Shown: positions 1 through 7,895 of the stretch, one piece after another
Numbering within the stretch: the stretch's first letter is position 1
How the letters are laid out: each line of letters begins with the position of its first letter
Source: Pseudocalidococcus azoricus BACA0444
GTDB taxonomy: Bacteria > Cyanobacteriota > Cyanobacteriia > Thermosynechococcales > Thermosynechococcaceae
Assembly: GCF_031729055.1 (NCBI RefSeq)
Contig: NZ_JAVMIP010000007.1
Coordinates: 61,610 to 125,609 of the forward strand
Direction: 5' to 3'
DNA length: 64,000 nt
Position numbers and translations under genes: made by a program
Notes under the pieces: generated by a model
The model's database searches: none
Told to the model about the DNA's origin: nothing
What the model saw: the letters and a program-made list of their open reading frames with translations, nothing else

Positions 1-55
1 AACTGATAGTTTTCTATCATTTTCGATAAGATCATACAAGGTCATTCAGTCTGCT

Positions 56-1075
56 GTGTACGCTTACCCTCGCTTTTTCCTTTACCAGGAACCCTTTCGT
101 CAGCCCCTAAAAACCCATCATGGGACTTGGCGGATTCGGGAAGGGATTTATGTCCGCTTAGAGTCGGAATCCGGGGAAGTGGGGTTTGGCGAAATTGCCC
201 CCTTGCCAGCTTTTGGATCCGAATCCATCGGGACTGCCTGGACATTTTGTGCCACACTCCCCAACACCATCATCGCAGAAACAATTGCCGCGATTCCTGA
301 CACCTTACCCGCCTGTCAATTTGGACTATCCCAGGCCTGGACTCAACTGACGGAATTTCCTCACCTACAGCCCGAAACCTTTCTCTACTGTGGTCTATTG
401 CCAGCCGGCCGGGATCTACTGACTGTCCCCCAGTTAGCCAAACCCTCCTATGGGGCCTGGAAGTGGAAAATTGCCGTGCTGCCCCATGCCAGAGAGTTAG
501 AGATTTTCCAGGCCTGGTTGGGAAGCCTGAACCCTGAAACTCCCGTCAAAATTCGCTTAGATGCCAATGGCGGTCTCAATTTAAGGACGGCTCGGGCCTG
601 GCTTACCCTTTGTGATCGGCTCAATAGTCAATTTCAACAAGAGCAACGCTACATCGCCATTGAATTTCTCGAGCAACCCCTCCCGCCCCAGGATTGGGTT
701 AATCTCCAAGCCTTGTCCAACGACTTTCAAACCCCCATTGCCTTAGATGAAACCGTTGATAGTCTAACCGCCCTGGAAAATGTCATGGGTTTGGGCTGGC
801 GGGGGCCGGTGGTGATTAAGCCCGTGTTAATGGGGGCCTGGTCGCGCTTAAACACGGTTTTGCCGCAATATCGGTCGCAAATTGTCCTGTCTTCAGCCTT
901 AGAAGGGGCCATTGGTCGCTGGGGAATTTTGGCCTTGGCCCAGGAGTTAAACCTGACCCGCTATGCCTTGGGCCTGGGGGTAGATCCCTGGCGGCCAGTC
1001 CCGGTTTTGAACACGAAGGCTGAATTGGCAGATTTTTGGAAATTGGCCATTCAGGTGTTTCGCCACACGTCCTAA
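56..1075 (+). CDS. menC: o-succinylbenzoate synthase (enolase superfamily)
   Basis: MenC dehydrates SHCHC to o-succinylbenzoate in the phylloquinone (vitamin K1) pathway; phylloquinone is the photosystem I cofactor A1. The 339-residue protein shows the enolase-superfamily barrel residues: the KxK pair K136/K138, metal ligands D169 (RLDANGG), E206 (EQPL) and D231 (LDET), and the second catalytic lysine K255 (IKPVLMG). The N-terminal capping domain (YQEPFRQPL, GFGEIAPLP) is also typical. The start is a GTG; no ATG precedes it in frame within the window. The gene is convergent with recN. A dipeptide epimerase from the same superfamily is the main alternative, but the N-terminus fits MenC. Confidence 0.88.
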   Translation: MYAYPRFFLYQEPFRQPLKTHHGTWRIREGIYVRLESESGEVGFGEIAPLPAFGSESIGTAWTFCATLPNTIIAETIAAIPDTLPACQFGLSQAWTQLTEFPHLQPETFLYCGLLPAGRDLLTVPQLAKPSYGAWKWKIAVLPHARELEIFQAWLGSLNPETPVKIRLDANGGLNLRTARAWLTLCDRLNSQFQQEQRYIAIEFLEQPLPPQDWVNLQALSNDFQTPIALDETVDSLTALENVMGLGWRGPVVIKPVLMGAWSRLNTVLPQYRSQIVLSSALEGAIGRWGILALAQELNLTRYALGLGVDPWRPVPVLNTKAELADFWKLAIQVFRHTS

Positions 1076-1104
1076 TTCCTGATACTCAGAACTCCCAGAA
1101 GCGA

Positions 1105-2883
1105 TCAGGCCGGTGTCGGTTTGCGGGTTCGTTTGGGCTTGGGGGTGGTTTGGTTAGTCCCCAGGGATTGACGAAGCTCTTGGGCCTGCTTCAGGAGTGC
1201 CGTTGCAAAATCTAAGGCGGGTTGTTCGTTGACACCTCCAGCAATTTGGGCCAGTTCGGCAGCCCGTTGGTCGGGGTTGAGGATCAAGAGTTGGACAATG
1301 GTTTGCTGTTCCGGTTCCAGAACCTTTTTTTGCACCCGTAGGTGGGTATCGGCCAGGGCGGCAACAATTGGTTGATGGGTGACACAGAGAACCTGTTGAT
1401 GTTGGGACAAGTGATAGAGTTTTTCACCAATGGCCTGGGCCACGCGTCCAGAAACCCCCACATCAATTTCATCAAAGATTAAGGTATTGACCGTTTCTAC
1501 TGTCGCAAAACAGGCCCGCAAGGCTAATAAAAACCGACTCATTTCCCCACCCGATGCGGTTTCACTCAGGGGTTGCAAAGGTTGACCAGGGTTGGGACTA
1601 AACATAAATGTGACCTGATCTGCACCGTGGCTGGTGGGGGGAATGGCTCGAAATTGGACTTCAAACCGCACCCGTTCCATCGCGAGGGGCTGGAGTTGGC
1701 TAATGAGTTGTTGGCTGAGATGGTTGGCGGCCTGCTGCCGGAGGTGGTGGAGTTCCTGACAGGCCTGGTCTAGTTGGGTTTCGGCGGCTTGGAGTTGGGC
1801 CGTTAGTTGATCTTGGCTCATGCTGGTGGCCTGGAGAAGTTGCCATTCCTGCTCAATTTTGGCCTGGTAGTGGATGGCATCCTGGAGGGTCGGCCCATAT
1901 TTACGGGTAATTTGCTTGAGATGGCCCATGCGATCCGTGATCTCGGTTAAACGTTGCGGTTCCCCTTCCAGGGCATCGGTATAGTTGCGGAGTTGGCGGC
2001 TGGCGGTTTCGATTTGCAGCAGGGCAGATTCCACGAGTTCTTGGATCGGGGCCACCCCAGGATCAAAGGCCTGCATCTCCTGAAGTAAACTGGCGGCTTC
2101 CCCCATCAAGTCCACACTGGCCTGGCCCCGCTCCTGCTCACAAAGGCATTGATAGGCCCGAAAACCTTGGGACTGGAGTTGCTCGATATGGTTGAGGCGG
2201 CGAAATTCTTCTTCTAAATGTTGTAGTTCATCGGCATCTTCCAGGTTAGCTAGGCGCAGTTCTTGGAGTTGAAACTTATACAGATCAAGCTGTTGGAGGC
2301 GTTGCTGCTCTCCCTGTAAATAGGACTCCTGGGCCTGGCAGAGATGTTGATAGGCAGCATAGGCGGTGGCGACTTGTTTGCGGGCAACGAGGAGTTCACG
2401 GCCTCCAAAGCTATCTAACCAATCTCGTTGCTGCCCGGCCTGGAGAAGTTGGTTCGCTTGTCCTTGGGCCGTAATTGCCACGAGTAGATCTCGGAGGCTC
2501 TGGAGTTGTTGACGATTAACTAAGACCCCATTGACCCGTGAACGACTGCGGAATGCTCCCCCGACTAAAGACAATTCGCGACTGCAAATGATTGTTTCAT
2601 CCAGAGGATCAATCTCTGCTGCCGTGAGCCAAGTTTGCAGGGCCGGTGTGAGGGAAAAAGTGGCTTCAATTAAGGTACGCGGCGGAATCTGGTTGGGCTG
2701 AGTTTCTGGAACTGTCCGAATTACTCGGCTCGACATTTTCCCCCCCAGTACCCCATCAATGGCATCCAGGATAATGGACTTGCCGGCTCCGGTTTCCCCA
2801 GTCAGGACATTCAGACCAGGCCCAAAAGTCACATCCAACTGGTCAATCAGAGCAAAGTTTTCAATCCGTAAGCCAATTAACAT
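1105..2883 (-). CDS. recN: DNA repair protein RecN
   Basis: RecN is an SMC-like ATPase that acts at double-strand breaks during recombinational repair. The 592-residue protein has an N-terminal ATPase half with Walker A at residues 29-36 (GETGAGKS), a long central region rich in Gln, Leu and Glu consistent with the coiled coil, an ABC signature (TASGGEMSRF) and a Walker B (TLIFDEIDVGVSG) in the C-terminal third. Length matches the family (about 550-600). The tail after about residue 575 is Lys/Pro/Thr-rich and looks like a lineage-specific extension. Starts at ATG. Confidence 0.95.
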   Translation of the reverse strand: MLIGLRIENFALIDQLDVTFGPGLNVLTGETGAGKSIILDAIDGVLGGKMSSRVIRTVPETQPNQIPPRTLIEATFSLTPALQTWLTAAEIDPLDETIICSRELSLVGGAFRSRSRVNGVLVNRQQLQSLRDLLVAITAQGQANQLLQAGQQRDWLDSFGGRELLVARKQVATAYAAYQHLCQAQESYLQGEQQRLQQLDLYKFQLQELRLANLEDADELQHLEEEFRRLNHIEQLQSQGFRAYQCLCEQERGQASVDLMGEAASLLQEMQAFDPGVAPIQELVESALLQIETASRQLRNYTDALEGEPQRLTEITDRMGHLKQITRKYGPTLQDAIHYQAKIEQEWQLLQATSMSQDQLTAQLQAAETQLDQACQELHHLRQQAANHLSQQLISQLQPLAMERVRFEVQFRAIPPTSHGADQVTFMFSPNPGQPLQPLSETASGGEMSRFLLALRACFATVETVNTLIFDEIDVGVSGRVAQAIGEKLYHLSQHQQVLCVTHQPIVAALADTHLRVQKKVLEPEQQTIVQLLILNPDQRAAELAQIAGGVNEQPALDFATALLKQAQELRQSLGTNQTTPKPKRTRKPTPA

Positions 2884-2925
2884 CGCAACGTGACAAAGGA
2901 CTCAGGCCTGCTCTGTCAGGATAAC

Positions 2926-3205
2926 TTAGCTGTTCTCTAAAGTAATCCCCTGGGCTTGTAGCTGTGCTCTGAGATGGGCTAGTTCTTGCTCGGCCTGGTG
3001 GGCGCGCTGTTCGGCTTCGGGAATAGTAGAAAAACTGATTACTCAGGACAATCCCAGTTTCTCCCAGGTAGAGCCGCAACGTTGTGACAATATCAACAAT
3101 GGCATCAAAATGAACAGAGGTTTCCGCCAAGGGTTTCCCGTCCTCACTGGGGTAAAAAATATCCGGTTCAGCAGTGGCGGTAATTGCAGAAAGAGTCGTT
3201 GTCAT
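2926..3205 (-). pseudogene. Uma2-family nuclease remnant (deleted and frameshifted)
   Basis: The first about 55 codons read MTTTLSAITATAEPDIFYPS and continue into a typical Uma2 (PD-(D/E)XK-like, DUF820) N-terminus, which is common in cyanobacteria. The frame then breaks. A second frame at 3030-2926 reads EAEQRAHQAEQELAHLRAQL and ends ITLENS-stop, which is the usual Uma2 C-terminal coiled coil. The catalytic middle, normally more than 100 residues, is missing. I infer an internal deletion with frame loss. The continuous ORF runs into recN and ends at 2861 in nonsense sequence. Confidence 0.75.
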
Positions 3206-3310
3206 AGATCAGACCGTCAAAAATGAGTTCACAGGCCTGGGGGCATAGCTAGTTGCATTCTAAAGTTTTTGCTGGTCTCTCAGGCAGAGCGTTGGGTCAT
3301 AAAATCCCCA

Positions 3311-4495
3311 TTAGTTCAGGATCGTTTCTAATGCTTTTAGTAGTACCCCAGGCCCCTGACTGCCGCCGCTATAGCCCTGTTGGACATGGGTTCGGATAAT
3401 CTGCCGCAGCCGCGATAAGCCCCAAGCCCAGGCCATGATTTGAGTCCCAATTCCAGCAATCCACACCGTTAGATTTCCCTCCGCTTCTCCCAACAGCGCA
3501 GCCCAGCTATCTTGTCCCAATAAACCAATACCCAATGTGGAAATTAAAATAATTTGCCAGGCCTGGCCACTGGCCGGTGGGGTTAAGGGGAGACCATAAA
3601 ACCGACAAAACCAGCGCAGCAGACCAAAACTGCTCCCTAGGCCCAAGACCATATCCCCCAGGCCCCACGGGCAGACCACAAGTCCCAACCCCGCCAGCGG
3701 CATAAACCAGAGGGATGTCAGAGGGGGCTGAGGTTGCTCTAGGAGGGCAGTGCCTAAATGCTGTTCAATGCTGAGGGTTTGCCTAAGAACCTGTTGGGCC
3801 CGAGATTTGGGGGCGGTTGCGGTCAGCCAAGTGGTTAAGGCCGTGGATAAGGGTTGGATATTGGGGGGCAAGAGTTCCCGCCCAGTTTCTGCTACCGGGG
3901 CCGCACTGACTAATAAAATTTGCTCTAGGGTGATCAGTTGCCCCAGGCCGGCCTGTTGGAGTTGTAAATCAATATCCACTTTTGACCAGGCCAAGTACAA
4001 ATCCTGTTTATTGGCAACGAACAAGAGTGAAACTTGCAACTCCTGGAGTTTCTTGAGGGCGTTAATTTCGACTGGATTCAACGGCCCGGCGGTGACAAAT
4101 AACACTAAATCGGCCTGTTGGGCCACCTCCCAGGCCATAGCTGCCCGTTGTTCCCCTGCTAATTCATCCAGGCCAGGGGTATCGGTTAAATCTATGGCCA
4201 AGGTTTGTCCCCCTAATTCCAGTTGCCAGCGAACCGAGTGGGGCCAGAGGGTGATGCCGTGGGTGGGGCCAGTGGGAAATTGGGGTTGACCCAGCAGAGC
4301 ATTGATCAGGGCCGATTTACCGCGACTGACCTGGCCCAACACCGCAATTTGCCAAACGGGATAGGTGAGCTTTTCTTGCAGGGGGACTAATTCACCCCAA
4401 ATCTGTTCCTGATCTGGATGATGGTGGCGATGCCAGGCGATTAAATGCTGTAAACAAGCCTGAACCTTGGCTAAACCATCCAATGGTGCTGTCAC
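3311..4495 (-). CDS. Membrane-associated Era/dynamin-like GTPase
   Basis: A 394-residue GTP-binding protein with a complete G domain: P-loop at residues 54-61 (GQVSRGKS), G3 DTPGLDE near 103 and G4 NKQD near 161. The C-terminal half has hydrophobic segments (around LWFMPLAGLGLVVCPWGLGD, IILISTLGIGLL and VWIAGIGTQIMAWAWGL) consistent with membrane association. It lies 12 bp downstream of a paralogous gene with a degenerate G domain, so the two are likely co-transcribed and may act as a heteromeric pair. Substrate and role are unknown; membrane remodelling or stress GTPases share this architecture. Confidence 0.8.
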   Translation of the reverse strand: MTAPLDGLAKVQACLQHLIAWHRHHHPDQEQIWGELVPLQEKLTYPVWQIAVLGQVSRGKSALINALLGQPQFPTGPTHGITLWPHSVRWQLELGGQTLAIDLTDTPGLDELAGEQRAAMAWEVAQQADLVLFVTAGPLNPVEINALKKLQELQVSLLFVANKQDLYLAWSKVDIDLQLQQAGLGQLITLEQILLVSAAPVAETGRELLPPNIQPLSTALTTWLTATAPKSRAQQVLRQTLSIEQHLGTALLEQPQPPLTSLWFMPLAGLGLVVCPWGLGDMVLGLGSSFGLLRWFCRFYGLPLTPPASGQAWQIILISTLGIGLLGQDSWAALLGEAEGNLTVWIAGIGTQIMAWAWGLSRLRQIIRTHVQQGYSGGSQGPGVLLKALETILN

Positions 4496-4507
4496 AGTTC
4501 CCTTTCC

Positions 4508-5764
4508 CTAGACCTGAGGCTGGAAATTACGGAAAAAGGCGGATCGGGGAAGCTGAGCCATGGTTTTTTGCAGGCTGGCCTGGAGTTGTGAGCCTAAATT
4601 TACCTTAGATTCTGGCTGGGCAGCGACGGTTTGCCAATAGTCAATTAAGCTCAGTCCTCCCACGCGCAAGAGATAGGCCACACTGGCTCCCTGCAAGCAG
4701 CTTCCGGCCAAGTAGGTGAGGCTATTTCCTTTTAACCAGTGGCTGAGGGTTTGGGTTGTCACTTCCACCGCGCCAAATTGCACCATCACGCGTAGGAGGG
4801 TTTCGGCTAGGGGGCGGGCCTGGGTTAGGTTGAAATTGCGTTGATAGAGCTTGCCCATCTCCAAGGTTAACTGCACCAATAGCCCCCCCGTCACGACTAA
4901 ATCTAAAATTGGCACAGGGTTGACAGCGGCTGCACCGGCTCCGAGCCATTGATAGCGGTTAATAATCGGCAGAGCTAACTCTTTCCGGGCCTGGTTTATT
5001 TGGTTTTGGGTTTGTTGACAAAGGCGAATCGAGGCTTGTAAGGTATGCTGCCAAATTAGAGTCTGTTTTTCGGTTGCTAGAATTTCACTCAGACGAGATT
5101 GTAAAGGCTCCAGGCCTGGATCATGAGCTTTAATTTTGAGCCAATCTCGAGGGGCAACAAACTCAGCTAATTTAGGAGTTAAGGCCTGTTCCAGAATTCC
5201 CAATTCCCCTAAGTGGGGCCGCGCTGGTTCCTGCCAAATCACTAAGAATCGTTGCTGCTGGTCTTTAAGGGTTTGTAAGGCCTGATGCTCACTACCCGTT
5301 AAGTCCCCAGAAATCACAAATAAGATTAAGTCGCTGTTGGGCATTACCCTTAAATCTTCGGATACCTGAATTTGCCAGTTTCCATTCCCCAGACGCGCTA
5401 ATTCTGCCCCTAAACTAGCCAAATGGTTGCCGACATTACCCCATAAGAAAAGACTCAGATGTTGCCGTTGGAGATTTTGGCGGATACTGAACAGTTGGGT
5501 TTCTAGGTTATGAGTGGTGTTGTATTGGTTGAGGGTGGTGATCAGGGCCTGGGTGGCCTGGAGTTGGGTCTCAATCTGGCCTGGGGTAATGGCCTGAGCT
5601 TGAATGGCGGGTAGGGGACTGGCAGAACTGATCAAAAACCCGCGCCCCCACCAGGCCCCGGCAGCGACCAACAGACTCAAGCTCAGCCCCCAGGCCGGAT
5701 GTGACCATAACCAGGTGAGACTCCAAAAAACAGTAATTAAACCCGCAGCAAACCAAAGAGGCAT
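4508..5764 (-). CDS. Degenerate GTPase-like membrane protein (DUF697-like C-terminus)
   Basis: First gene of a two-gene unit with the GTPase at 3311-4495. I chose the ATG at 5764 (MPLWFAAGL); a TTG lies four codons upstream. Two N-terminal hydrophobic segments are followed by a G-domain-like region in which the expected P-loop reads GNVGNHLASLG, without the GK[ST] needed for phosphate binding. The position of the NKxD motif reads VIWQEPARPH. The C-terminus (INRYQWLGAGAAAVNPVPIL followed by DLVVTGGLLVQ) resembles DUF697, which accompanies many cyanobacterial GTPases. I infer a catalytically dead partner. The domain name is from memory of motifs only. Confidence 0.68.
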   Translation of the reverse strand: MPLWFAAGLITVFWSLTWLWSHPAWGLSLSLLVAAGAWWGRGFLISSASPLPAIQAQAITPGQIETQLQATQALITTLNQYNTTHNLETQLFSIRQNLQRQHLSLFLWGNVGNHLASLGAELARLGNGNWQIQVSEDLRVMPNSDLILFVISGDLTGSEHQALQTLKDQQQRFLVIWQEPARPHLGELGILEQALTPKLAEFVAPRDWLKIKAHDPGLEPLQSRLSEILATEKQTLIWQHTLQASIRLCQQTQNQINQARKELALPIINRYQWLGAGAAAVNPVPILDLVVTGGLLVQLTLEMGKLYQRNFNLTQARPLAETLLRVMVQFGAVEVTTQTLSHWLKGNSLTYLAGSCLQGASVAYLLRVGGLSLIDYWQTVAAQPESKVNLGSQLQASLQKTMAQLPRSAFFRNFQPQV

Positions 5765-5971
5765 GGGACAAAACAAGGGACGCGCAAGACATCACCTAAA
5801 AGCCTACCAACTCCCTGACCCCTAAAACTGGGATCTGCAAATGTCCGGAACCGAGCCTCAAAAATCAATCCCCAGGCCAAGGAAATGTCTTACCTATTCA
5901 TCCCAACGAGAAAGAGGTTTTTTAACAGCCCCCGCTTTAATTCTAAAGGGGTAACACCCTATCCAGCGGGC

Positions 5972-7030
5972 TTAATTCTTCATGGCATTTTTGACCTTTT
6001 GGATACCTTCTTTATTCCCTTGGGCCTTATAAAGGGATTCAGAAACCTTTAAGGCCTCCCGCGACTCCCGTTTACGCCCACTAGCCTTCAAAGCCACGCC
6101 CAAGTTGTAGAAGGCCTCTGGGTTATTGGGGGTTAAGCGGGTAACAGTTTGATAGGGAAGAACAGCTTCATGGGGTTGTTTGAGCATCATCCAGGTTTCT
6201 CCCAGGCCAATATAAGCCAGGGTGGAATTGGGTAACAATTGGGTCGCCCGTTGAAACGCCCGAATTGCCCCTTGATAGTCATTCTGAAGCAGGAAAACTT
6301 TGCCCACTGTTAATTGGATATTTCCATCCCCTTGCCCAAGAGAGGCCGCTTGTTCGAGGGCTGCGAGTCCTTGCGTTTTATCCCCGCTTTGGAGGAGTAC
6401 TTGCCCTAAATTGAGTTGGACATTGGGGTTATCCGGGACAAATTGGCTGGCCTGGCGGAGGGCGGTGAGGGCCTGGTTCATATCCCCTTGGTTGAGATAC
6501 AAAATTCCCAAGGACTGAAAGGCTTCCCAATTGCGCGGCTCCATGACAATAATTTGCCGATAGGTCTGAATTGCAGTTTGGGTATCCCCCAGTCGAGCCA
6601 GAATCACCGCTAACCCTTGATAGGCCTGGACATAACGGGGATTGAGGCGAATGGCTTGGCGGTAGGCAGCGGCAGCTCCATGATTTTCCCCCGTCATCCC
6701 CAAGTTAAAACCAAGGGCATAGAAAAAGTCAGGATTTTGTTGGTCTAGGGCAATCGCCTGTTGATAGGCTTGGGCGGCTGGGCCGTATTGCTTTTGTTGT
6801 GCATAAATAAACCCAATGGCCGAATAAATCCGGGGATTGCGGGCATCTAGCTGGGCGGCTTGTTGATAGAGTTGCAGGGCTTGGTCAAAGTTACCCGCGC
6901 TGACTAGTTCTCGCCCTTGCCGGAGTAGATCAGAAAGTTGCTGACTCTGACCTTGGGCAACCGTTAAATTGGAGCTGAGGGCCAGACAAAGTCCAGCTAA
7001 GAGGGCTGAAATCGTGATTCGCAAAGACAT
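5972..7030 (-). CDS. Secreted TPR-repeat protein
   Basis: 352 residues from the ATG at 7030; a TTG four codons upstream is less likely. An N-terminal signal peptide (MSLRITISALLAGLCLALSS, cleavage near TVAQ-GQ) directs it to the periplasm or membrane. The mature part is about nine tandem 34-residue tetratricopeptide repeats, recognisable from A-x-x-x-Y-x-x-A-I-x-L-x-P-x-N periodicity (for example YQQAIALDQQNPDFFYALG and YRQIIVMEPRNWEAFQSLG). TPRs form a scaffold for protein binding. No catalytic domain is visible and the partner is unknown. It stands alone, with no close co-directional neighbour. Confidence 0.85.
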   Translation of the reverse strand: MSLRITISALLAGLCLALSSNLTVAQGQSQQLSDLLRQGRELVSAGNFDQALQLYQQAAQLDARNPRIYSAIGFIYAQQKQYGPAAQAYQQAIALDQQNPDFFYALGFNLGMTGENHGAAAAYRQAIRLNPRYVQAYQGLAVILARLGDTQTAIQTYRQIIVMEPRNWEAFQSLGILYLNQGDMNQALTALRQASQFVPDNPNVQLNLGQVLLQSGDKTQGLAALEQAASLGQGDGNIQLTVGKVFLLQNDYQGAIRAFQRATQLLPNSTLAYIGLGETWMMLKQPHEAVLPYQTVTRLTPNNPEAFYNLGVALKASGRKRESREALKVSESLYKAQGNKEGIQKVKNAMKN

Positions 7031-7222
7031 CGCAAGTACCAAATCTCATAATCAAATGCAGCATCAACAGGGCACAAGGTCTAATTTTGGTCAATTCTAG
7101 CTAACTTGGCAAACCTCTCCCGGCAAACTCCTGATTTCTACTCCCCCAATAGCTTCTGGAAAAGACATCAACTGTCTTGTGTATTCGGGACGTATTCCCC
7201 TCCCCTATTCTGGAAATCAGTC

Positions 7223-7663
7223 ATGTCTGAAGTCACGACTCAAACGGAATTAAGCCAGGTCTTAACCATTCTCCAGGCCATGTAAACCACCCTCAACACA
7301 GTTCAAACCGATCTCCAAGCCCTCACCCTTAAAGTCAAAGTTAACCAGGCCAAAACCGATCAACGGTTCAAAAGTATGGCAGAAAAGATTGATCTTAGAT
7401 TTCACGCCATGGAGGAAAGAATTGATCTCAGGTTTCAGGCTCTAGAGAAAAAATCTATCGGCATTCAAAAGGAAGTTTCTGACCTGCTCATTCAACAACG
7501 GAGCACCGACACTCGTATTCTCACCGTTCTGTTTACCGCTTTTATTACCGCCGTGGGCCTGTTAACGAAAGTCATTTTTTTGATGTCCAAGGCTAGGGCT
7601 TATCATCCTCGGATTACACGGACTGTTCTAGCGCCAGCAAAATCTCAGAGACATTGCCCATGA
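7223..7663 (+). pseudogene. Coiled-coil membrane protein gene with in-frame stop
   Basis: An ATG at 7223 opens a frame (MSEVTTQTELSQVLTILQAM) that meets TAA at codon 21 and continues in the same frame as TTLNTVQTDLQALTLKVKVN into the ORF from 7376. The downstream part has repeated coiled-coil heptads (MAEKIDLRFHAMEERIDLRF), a hydrophobic segment (VLFTAFITAVGLLTKVIFL) and a basic tail. This matches the small cyanobacterial phage-coil-like membrane proteins. The nonsense codon separates the N-terminus; a shorter protein could still start at 7376. I treat it as a recently broken gene. Confidence 0.6.
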
Positions 7664-7895
7664 AGCACTTCCTAACTTGTTTTGATCAGCACACTAAATC
7701 GGTAGCACCATACTAGGATGTGTTGACATTTACTAGGCCAACCCTAATTGTTTTCGGAAATAGAGCGTTTTTTTGCTAGGGTTACAGCCTCCCATGATTT
7801 TTGCCTCAAGTGGGATTGGGATAGTTTGAACGAAGCCATTATCGGCAAGGGGATATAATCTGGAAGGTCAAGCAAGACGGCCCGACAAATAGGTT

